NCBI GenBank assembly: GCA_046329495.1
Contig: JAXLUO010000001.1
Span: 533,896-597,895, forward strand
From: Bog-950 sp046329495
Lineage (GTDB): Bacteria; Bacteroidota; Bacteroidia; Chitinophagales; LD1
DNA: 64,000 nt
Reading direction: 5' to 3'
The notes under the pieces are model-generated. The model saw only the letters and a list, made by a program, of their open reading frames with translations, was not told the origin of the DNA and made no database searches. This document shows positions 53,131 through 61,100 of the stretch, piece after piece. The translations under genes were made by a program, and so were the position numbers. Every line of letters begins with the position of its first letter. Position 1 is the stretch's first letter.

Positions 53131-54699
53131 ATGAAAAGCTTAAAAAAAATATCGATAATAATAACAGCCGCCGTGTTATTACTGTTATCATTTAAAGAAG
53201 CAGAGGCTGCTTATCCGCGGCATCACCACCACAACGGGCGATGGGCCAGCTATGGCCCAACTTATAATGCTTATGCACCCGCCACAATAACCTTACAGGT
53301 TTTTTATGATCAGTTGGCACCGTACGGTACCTGGATTAACGACCCTTACTATGGTTATGTATGGGCCCCCGCTGTAGATGCGGGCTTCAGGCCTTACTAT
53401 ACCAACGGTTACTGGGCTTATACCGATTATGGTAATACATGGGTATCGTATTACGATTGGGGCTGGGCACCGTTCCACTATGGCCGCTGGACCTACGATG
53501 CCTATTATGGATGGTTATGGGTGCCTGATACTACCTGGGGTCCTGCGTGGGTAGGTTGGAGAAGCAACGCCAGTTTCTACGGTTGGGCACCATTAGCTCC
53601 GGGCTGGGGTGTATCCTTCAGCAGCTATAACTTTCCTATGGATTGGTGGGTATTCTGTCCGCCAACGTATGTATACGACCATCACTTTTACTGGCATTGT
53701 AACGAACCGCGCTACAACAACACCATCATTAACAATACAACCATTGTAAATAATACCTACGTGGTTAACAACGTAACTTATGTGCAGGGACCAAGCAGTA
53801 CGGACTATGAGCATAGCACCGGCCAAAAGCCCCAGATGTACCAGTTACGCGAGTTGAGCCAGGCAGGTGCTACCAAGGTGCAGAACAACTTTGTGGAAGT
53901 TTACCGTCCGCAGGTAAGCAAGCCTGCTACCGATAAACAGCAACCCGCACCTGCTACGCTGGTAAAAGCAGAGCGCAATATTGGCAAGCCAGAGGCTATA
54001 AGTGTTAACAACGGAACGCCTGCGTTCAGAAGCGATGCCAAACAGGTTGAGTTGAATAAAAACCTGCAACCTGCTGAACGCAAAACCGACAACGCTAAGC
54101 CTGGCATAAACGATGCAAAACCTGCCCAGGGTGAAACACAAAAACAAAACCTTACCAACGGCCGCAACCAAAGCCAACCGCAGCAAATGGAGCCTTCTAA
54201 GGAACGCAACATAACGCCACAACAACAAGGGCAAAAACAGCAATTGCAGCCCAACCAAACACCGCAACAACAACCGCAGCAGCGTGGATGGCAACAGCAA
54301 CCGCAACAGCAGCCAAGGCAGATGGAGCCGCAAAGGCAGGAGCCCAAACAGCAGTTCCAGCCTAACCAACAGCCAAGGCAAATGGAGCAACAAAGGCAGG
54401 AGCAGTCTAAACAGCAATTTGAGCAGCCCCGTCAGCAACCGCAGCAAAGGCAGATGGAGCAACCACGGCAAATGCCAAGCCGCAATGAACCGCAGATGCA
54501 GCCTAACCAGGCCCCTTCGCGCGGAACACCGCAAATGCAGCCAAGGCAACAATTCGAACAGCCCCGTCAGCAGTTTGAACAGCCAAGGCAAGTGCCAATG
54601 CAACAACAACGGCCGCAAATGCAACCGCAGCAACGCCAGATGGAGCAACCACGTATGCAACCGCAACAACAGCCAAAAACACCAATGCGTCCAAGGTAA
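53131..54699 (+). CDS. DUF6600 protein with glutamine-rich repeat tail
   Basis: A 522-residue exported protein. After a signal peptide (about 1-27) comes an aromatic-rich domain (about 45-200) full of Tyr and Trp, e.g. LAPYGTWINDPYYGYVWAP and WGWAPFHYGRWTYDAYYGW. This is the DUF6600 pattern of repeated short YGxW units. From about 350 the sequence is Gln/Pro/Arg/Met-rich with repeating QPRQMEQ and QQFEQPRQ units to the end. No catalytic residues can be assigned. ATG 53131 is chosen; a TTG at 53098 would add 11 residues before the signal. Confidence 0.85.
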   Translation: MKSLKKISIIITAAVLLLLSFKEAEAAYPRHHHHNGRWASYGPTYNAYAPATITLQVFYDQLAPYGTWINDPYYGYVWAPAVDAGFRPYYTNGYWAYTDYGNTWVSYYDWGWAPFHYGRWTYDAYYGWLWVPDTTWGPAWVGWRSNASFYGWAPLAPGWGVSFSSYNFPMDWWVFCPPTYVYDHHFYWHCNEPRYNNTIINNTTIVNNTYVVNNVTYVQGPSSTDYEHSTGQKPQMYQLRELSQAGATKVQNNFVEVYRPQVSKPATDKQQPAPATLVKAERNIGKPEAISVNNGTPAFRSDAKQVELNKNLQPAERKTDNAKPGINDAKPAQGETQKQNLTNGRNQSQPQQMEPSKERNITPQQQGQKQQLQPNQTPQQQPQQRGWQQQPQQQPRQMEPQRQEPKQQFQPNQQPRQMEQQRQEQSKQQFEQPRQQPQQRQMEQPRQMPSRNEPQMQPNQAPSRGTPQMQPRQQFEQPRQQFEQPRQVPMQQQRPQMQPQQRQMEQPRMQPQQQPKTPMRPR

Positions 54700-54710
54700 C
54701 AGATGCTAAA

Positions 54711-54744
54711 AAGAAGGGGCCGGTAATATTACCGGCCCCTTCTT
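54711..54744. terminator. Bidirectional terminator between DUF6600 and T9SS propeller genes
   Basis: A perfect 34-base palindrome with arms of 17 bases (first arm begins AAGAAGGGGCCGGTAAT). T-rich sequence follows on the plus side and A-rich sequence precedes it, so it can serve both convergent genes. Confidence 0.92.
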
Positions 54745-54767
54745 TTGTTTAACCCAATCTAAAAAAA

Positions 54768-56018
54768 TTAATGTAGCACCTGTAGCTTACCGCTGTTTAC
54801 CGGTACTCCGTTCACCAATAAACGATAGATGTATAAACCCGCCTGTAGATCTGTTGTTGGCAGAGTAAAGTTGCTTTGATTGTTGATCTTGTATTCTGCT
54901 ACCGCACGGCCGTTTAAATCTACTACGATAAAGGTGGCGTTGTTTACTTCCTTGCCAAGTGTCACATGCATGGCCTCGTTAGCAGGTTGCGGATACGTAT
55001 AAACGCCCACATAATCAGCACTTACCTTGTTAATACCGCTCAATACTTTAATTACATTTTCGTTGCTATCCAGTTGGGCCACATTGCCATCGCGGCTGCC
55101 TACCCAAATATTACTACAGCCATTGCTAAAGGCAATAGCTGTAATGCGGTTATCCGGTAACCCGTCTGCTGTTGTAATACGCGTAAACCCCGGGTTGTTA
55201 TACACCACCACACCGCTGTCGCGTAAACCTATCCATACCCGCCCCTGGCAATCAACCATCACGGTGTTTACCTCATTTTGCGGCAAACCATTAGCGGTAG
55301 TAAAATTCTGGCAGGGGTTACCCACCGGGCAAACCGAAAAACCACCGCGTGTTCCAATGTATTTGGCAACACATATGTTATCTACCGCTATAGCCGTTAC
55401 GCGATTATCTACCAGTTTTTGGTTAGGTGCGCTGGTATCTATATAAGAAAATGTAGTACCGTTGGCCGTATAAAAACATCCGTTATTAGCAGTGCCTGCC
55501 CAAAAGCCACCACAATTGCCTGCCTTTTGCATGCAGGTTACGGGGCTGAATGGGGCGGGGTAATTCTGTATCAGAATTTGTGAAGAATCGAAGCGGGTAA
55601 AACCACCGGGGGTTAAGGCCCATAGGCTATCAGCCCTGTAAAGCACGCCTCGCACATTGTTATTAGGTAACGGGCCCAGTGTATCCCAAAAGCCACCGGC
55701 ATGGTTATAACACAAGCCCGCAGTGGTTGAAATAAATGCATGTTGTACATTGCCAATAGACGAAAGAGCAACACCGGTGATACTATCGCCCGGTAACGAA
55801 GGGGTATTACTATGGTCGTAGTACGTCCATTGCTGGGCAGCAGCCTCATAAAACGCCAAGCCCTGACCATTAGAACCTACCCAGGCATCGCCATTCTGTG
55901 CTAATTCAATAATACTTATCTCATCGAAGCCCACATTCTCGGTGCTTCGTATATTTTGGGTAAAGCCGGAGGTGCAATAAGTTAATGCCACCAACAACAG
56001 GGTTAGTTTATTTTTCAT
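54768..56018 (-). CDS. Regulator-propeller-like protein with T9SS sorting domain
   Basis: A 416-residue exported protein. A signal peptide (about 1-20) is followed by beta-propeller repeats of the two-component-regulator-propeller kind: ISIIELAQNGDAWVGSNGQGL, VNTVMVDCQGRVWIGLRDSGV, ITAIAFSNGCSNIWVGSRDGNV. The last 75 residues form a type A type IX secretion sorting domain: VYTYPQPANEAMHV, VVDLNGRAVAEY, LQAGLYIYRLLVNG. Unlike hybrid sensor kinases it has no membrane or kinase part, so it should be a free or surface-bound protein. Confidence 0.87.
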   Translation of the reverse strand: MKNKLTLLLVALTYCTSGFTQNIRSTENVGFDEISIIELAQNGDAWVGSNGQGLAFYEAAAQQWTYYDHSNTPSLPGDSITGVALSSIGNVQHAFISTTAGLCYNHAGGFWDTLGPLPNNNVRGVLYRADSLWALTPGGFTRFDSSQILIQNYPAPFSPVTCMQKAGNCGGFWAGTANNGCFYTANGTTFSYIDTSAPNQKLVDNRVTAIAVDNICVAKYIGTRGGFSVCPVGNPCQNFTTANGLPQNEVNTVMVDCQGRVWIGLRDSGVVVYNNPGFTRITTADGLPDNRITAIAFSNGCSNIWVGSRDGNVAQLDSNENVIKVLSGINKVSADYVGVYTYPQPANEAMHVTLGKEVNNATFIVVDLNGRAVAEYKINNQSNFTLPTTDLQAGLYIYRLLVNGVPVNSGKLQVLH

Positions 56019-56071
56019 ACTCGGGGTTTTAGAACTGCTGAGTCTCTTAATATATTGACAACGGATGCGGA

Positions 56072-58021
56072 CTAATCCTTCGCATCGCTGTTTGCTTCTA
56101 CATAGTACATTTTCAGTTTGCCTTTGTTCTTGGCTTCCACTTCACCGCGATATAAACACGGAACGCTATCTTTTATCAATTGATACGTGCTATCAGAAAT
56201 ATTGATCTTTCCCGGATCGCAGTTTTGCTGCATACGGCTGGCGGTGTTCACCGTATCGCCCCATATATCAAAAACGAACTTCTTTATACCAACTACCCCT
56301 GCCACCACAGGGCCTGTATTAATTCCGAAACGGAATTCGAAACACGCTTTATTTTTTGCGGAACGGCTGCTGTTAATAAGGTTCACTGACCTCGTAAATT
56401 CAATGGCCGTTTGCACTATTACCTGTGCGTGGTCCTCCATGGCTACAGGTATGCCGCCAGCGCATAAATAGGCATCGCCAATCGTTTTAATTTTTTCAAC
56501 CCCCATGCGGTCAACAATCCGGTCAAAAGCTTCAAAGTATTCGTCCAGTCCGCTTACCAGTTCTTCGGCGGTAAGTTGTTCGCTTATCTTGGTAAAGCCT
56601 TTTATATCACAAAACAATACGGTTACTGATGGAAAATGCCGGGCCCTTGTTTTTCCGCTTTGTTTTAATTCCTCACTTATTTCCTCAGGCAAAATGTTGT
56701 TCAGCAATTCTTCCGATCGCTTCTTTTCAGCATCAAGGGCATTATAGGCTTTGGTAAGTTCAGCGTTCTTTATCCGTTCGGCTTCAGCATCGCGCTCCTT
56801 TTGTTCAATTTCGTAACGCATCGTCATCTGCGCAATTTGCCGGCTGGTTTCGGTGTTCGAAATCTCTTTATCCAATTGCGAGTAATGCAGATGGGCTTTG
56901 TATGCCTCCTCATAATTGTGCTCCGCCGCCCACATAGAGGCGAGGAGTTGATAGGCTACACGGTTTTGACTTTTCCAGCCAAGTTTTTCGCCCAATTCAA
57001 TGGCTGCCTTTATATAGGCATGCGCCTCGGGAAAGTTGCCTTGCTCAAAATATAATTCGGCCAGGTTATTATAGGATTGCACCAAACCGCGGCGTTCGTC
57101 AACCTCGCTGAATAATGCTAACGATTTTAGATAGTAATCAAGTGCTATACCACTTTGTTTGGTAGCCCGGTATATATTGCCAAGATTGCTATAGCTGGAA
57201 GCAATTTTGGCCTTTTCGCCGCTGAGTTCGCGCAGCTTTAATGCGCGTTGGTGCGTATATAGCGCCTCGTCAAATTTGTTCTGTTCGTGATAAACATTGC
57301 CGATATTATTCAGCAGGTCGCTAACTGTTTTGGTGTCGTTTGTTTCTTCCCGAATAATCAGTGCACGGTTAAACATGCGTAAGGCTTCGTCGAAGTTGTG
57401 TTGATCCTTGTATAACAAACCTATGTTAGAACAGGCGGATGCAATACGTGCAGGCTCGTGTAAACGCTCGTAAGTTTTCAACGCGTGCAAATGGTTGGTT
57501 AAGGCCAGCGAATAATTGCCCTGAATACCATAAATAACAGCCGAATTGGAATACAGGTCGGCTTCCGCCAACTCATCTTTTAAGTTTCGTCTAACGGCAA
57601 TAGCGGCATCGTACTGTTCCAGCGCTTCGCTATAACGGGCCTGGTGTACCAGCACATTGCCAAGTTTGGCAAGCACAGCGGCTTGTCCCTCCATATCATT
57701 AATGGTTTGGCGGATCTGAAGGGTCTGGCGATAAAAGTTTTCAGCTTCCGCAAAATTGCGCAGAGACGCGGCACTCATTCCTGCCTGCAGCAGGGCCTGC
57801 GCCTGGCCCGGGGCATAATTAATTTTACGGGCTTGTTCTATGGCTTGTTGCAACAATTGCTGCGATTCAGTTTGTTCCGATTCCGATAATAGCGCACTAA
57901 GCCTGTTCATGGCATCTATTTTGCGCGGCGTGGGGGCCACAGCCTGCTCAATTTCCTTTCGCAAGTTGTCTATCTCGTGCTGCATGTCCGGAGTCAAATC
58001 GCTGCTTTCTGTTCCGAACAT
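56072..58021 (-). CDS. TPR-adenylate cyclase (class III)
   Basis: A 649-residue cytosolic protein. Residues about 1-370 hold around seven TPR units (EALEQYDAAIAVRRNLKDEL, SNIGLLYKDQHNFDEALRMF, NNIGNVYHEQNKFDEALYTH). A coiled-coil linker (about 400-445) is followed by a class III nucleotide cyclase domain (about 455-645). The two metal aspartates are in LFCDIKGFT and IGDAYLCAGG. Adenine-selecting Lys (EKIKTIGDAYL) and Asp (FDIWGDTVNTASRM), plus transition-state Asn and Arg, match adenylate rather than guanylate cyclases. No membrane segment. ATG 58021 is chosen because TTG 58045 overlaps a promoter box. Confidence 0.92.
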   Translation of the reverse strand: MFGTESSDLTPDMQHEIDNLRKEIEQAVAPTPRKIDAMNRLSALLSESEQTESQQLLQQAIEQARKINYAPGQAQALLQAGMSAASLRNFAEAENFYRQTLQIRQTINDMEGQAAVLAKLGNVLVHQARYSEALEQYDAAIAVRRNLKDELAEADLYSNSAVIYGIQGNYSLALTNHLHALKTYERLHEPARIASACSNIGLLYKDQHNFDEALRMFNRALIIREETNDTKTVSDLLNNIGNVYHEQNKFDEALYTHQRALKLRELSGEKAKIASSYSNLGNIYRATKQSGIALDYYLKSLALFSEVDERRGLVQSYNNLAELYFEQGNFPEAHAYIKAAIELGEKLGWKSQNRVAYQLLASMWAAEHNYEEAYKAHLHYSQLDKEISNTETSRQIAQMTMRYEIEQKERDAEAERIKNAELTKAYNALDAEKKRSEELLNNILPEEISEELKQSGKTRARHFPSVTVLFCDIKGFTKISEQLTAEELVSGLDEYFEAFDRIVDRMGVEKIKTIGDAYLCAGGIPVAMEDHAQVIVQTAIEFTRSVNLINSSRSAKNKACFEFRFGINTGPVVAGVVGIKKFVFDIWGDTVNTASRMQQNCDPGKINISDSTYQLIKDSVPCLYRGEVEAKNKGKLKMYYVEANSDAKD

Positions 58022-58042
58022 ATAAACGATTATCGGCCTCGC

Positions 58043-58050
58043 CAAAATTA
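58043..58050 (-). promoter_or_regulatory. Candidate -7 box of the cyclase gene
   Basis: TAATTTTG on the minus strand, an exact TAnnTTTG, ends 21 bases before ATG 58021. Confidence 0.45.
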
Positions 58051-58073
58051 TTTCATACGGCTTTTTGCGCTGT

Positions 58074-58103
58074 AAAAAGCGGCGGACTTACAAAGTCCGC
58101 CGC
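58074..58103 (-). terminator. Terminator of the giant repeat-protein gene
   Basis: An 11-base perfect stem (GCGGCGGACTT at 58079-58089 with AAGTCCGCCGC at 58093-58103) and a three-base loop. On the minus strand TTTTT follows. It lies 49 bases after the stop of the giant gene. Confidence 0.9.
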
Positions 58104-58151
58104 CGACACTTTTACCTGCACATGAATAGGCAAAAAGTGCGCGCAGAATCC

Positions 58152-61100
58152 TTACTTGTTTCCTGCAGCCTTTAGTTGCAAAGCGGTTTTAATCATTTCC
58201 AGATCGCTTTGCATGCCGGCCATTTTGTTTTCAATTTCTGTGTTTTGATGCTGCAACTGGGCGTTGTTCTGTTGCAACTGGTTGATCATTTTCAATAGTT
58301 CCTGTGTAGCCGACACATTCAATGTTGTCAGGGCTTCATAATCTACCGTGCGGAAATCGCTTACTTCTTTACCGAATACAAATACCTTTCCATTGTCCTT
58401 CAGTGCCACCGTAAAGCCTTCAGCGTCTGCACTTAACACGGCTACTTTCTCTTCCCGATCAGCAAAAATCAGTTTCACCATATCGCCTGACTTAAGATCG
58501 TTGGCAACTGTTATACGACCGTTTTGCATATCGGTTAGCTTATAAATATTAGGTATATAATCGCTTAAGTGCGAAACAGCCTGGGGGTATACCTGTTCTA
58601 CCTGCTGCGCAATCACCTTTTTATTAAGGCCATTTCCTTTGCTGATGGTATCAATAAACTTGTAATCGGTGATTTGGATTTTAGCGAGGGTATTCAGGTC
58701 GTTCTCGCCATTAGAAACACCTATTACATTTTTAATGCGAACATCCGAGTAAGCGTTAAACTCGGTAGCCGCTATACGGCCACTGGCATAGATCGAATAA
58801 CCCGCTGTTCCGTTGGTGATAGTGCCGGTTGCTCCACCGGAATTAAGATAGCCATAGCTAAGTGTATTGTTTAGGGTGCCATTAACTACCAGGTATGCTT
58901 GTGTAGGGTTGGTTGTGCCCATTCCTATAGCTCCGTTGCTTGATTTTATCATCATCCGCACTGAACTGTTGTCCTTAATTAAAAGATTACCTGCACCTTC
59001 ACTATTCGATTGTCCGGTGGATATAAAATCCCAAATGGTGCCGCCTGTAGAAGTATTGTTCATGCGCAGCCAGGTACCAGTGGTAGAAGAGCTCTGAATT
59101 TGTTCGATAACATTAGCAGTGCCTACCAGATGCAGCAGGTTAGAAGGGGTAGTGGTTCCCACACCTACACTTACAGCATCAACGCCTGTACCGCCTAACA
59201 CCATTGTATTGCTTTGAGAAACCAGTGCATTTTTACCAATAGCAATGGCGTTGCTCAGCTGCGTTGATGTGCCGGGGCCCGAACTATACCCAATAAACAC
59301 ATTATAATTACCGGTAAGGTTAGCGTTGGCAGTGGTGCTTGTAACGCCTGCCTGGAAACCAATGCCGATATTACCGGTACCCGAAGTAACCATTTGCAAG
59401 GCCTTATAACCCTGTGCCTCGTTATAATTACCGGTGGTGTTATTGCCTAAGGCATCAACACCAAACGCACTATTGTTGGCACCGGTAGTAGTAGCAGCCA
59501 TAGTATTCATACCAACAGCCAGGTTTCTGCTACCGGAAGTGTTTGATCCCAGCGCACCGGGGCCAATAGCCACATTTATAAAACCGGTTGTATTTGATCT
59601 TAGCGTATTAAACCCTAAGGCAGTATTCCAGTTACCACTGGTGTTTGCCACTAAGGCATCGTAGCCAAGTGCAGTATTATCATAGCCAACTGTATTGTTT
59701 TTCAGCGCCTCAAAACCTACAGCAACGTTTCCGTCGCCTGTTGTATTGGCCTGCAATGCAAACGCACCCACTGCAGTAAGATTCCAGGTGGTGGTATTAC
59801 TTTCCAGCGCCGCTACACCCATGGCAACGTTACCCTGGCCTGTGGTATTGTTTAAAAGCGCATTTATACCTGTTGCTGTATTTTGCGTACCGGTGGTATT
59901 GCTCTTACCTGCCCAATATCCCCAAAAGGTATTTGATAACAACGGATCGATTCTACCGCTTTGTTGATTGTTGGTGCGCACCGTAAATGGCACATTATCA
60001 GTAGTGCCGATAAAGTTAACACCATCTGTTGTGCCGGTATTGCCGGTAAGCGACCAGGCCGTTGCATTAATAATGGTTGAGGCATCTTGCCAACTGCCGG
60101 TACCGTTTACATCACTAACCATTATTTTACCGGTTCCCTGATTACCATCTTCCATGCGGATGCTGCCAACCACATGGAGTTTTTCAGCCGGGGATACAGT
60201 TCCCACACCTACTAAACCGGTAGGAAACGTTACACTGTTGATGTTAATGCCTGTTCCACGGTTAACCTGTAACCAGGTGGTGGTTGAATTATTACCATCG
60301 TCTACGGCTCTGCCTAAAAAGCGAGAACTGGCAGCCAACAGATCCCACCATTTTTCGTCGGTAGCGTTGCCGCTCATATTCCATGCCATGCCGGGGTTCA
60401 CGTTCCGGGTAGCAATTACAGCAGCGCTCTTTCCTCCACCACCAACGAAATTGCCCTGACCTGCTACATCCAGCGTATAGGCCGGCGCTGTGGTGCCAAT
60501 TCCAATTTTACCGTTCGCCAAAACACGCATGCGCTCGGTATTATTCGTTTTAACCACCCAATCGATGTTATCGGTAGTGCCGATAAAGTTTGTGCCCGCC
60601 ACCGTGCCGGTATTGCCGCCGGTACCCCACGCTGTGTTACCCAATGCAGTGGCAACAGATGTCCAGCTGCCTACACCATTGGCATCGCTTACCATTATCT
60701 TGCCGGTTCCCTGATTGCCATCCACCATTTTTATGGAACCTACAACATGCAAAGTAGTATCAGGTGCATTGGTGCCAACACCTATTCTGCCGCTCTTAAG
60801 AATAGTAAAGGCATCGTGGCGGTTACCGGAACCTGTACCATTGCCTACGTTAAACACCCGGTCGGTATTATCGATAGTGCCCGATGACGCTGCTGTATAG
60901 TTCGTGGCATAATTACCAATCACAACTTCGTTGAACGATGGCGCTGTATTCCCGGTGCCAAACGCTGCTGCTGCATTGCCTGTAACAGTATTATTGGTGC
61001 CGGTAGTAAAGCTGCTTGCGCCGCTAATACTGTTGCCGCTACCACCTGCAATTATGCTGCTGTTGCCATTGGCATTGTTATCGTGACCGCCCACTACTGC

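Noticed and set aside
53845..54669. Long minus-strand frame opposite the DUF6600 gene
   Set aside because: It is Leu/Arg-rich low complexity produced by the antisense of CAG/CAA repeats; the plus frame has a signal peptide and the DUF6600 domain.
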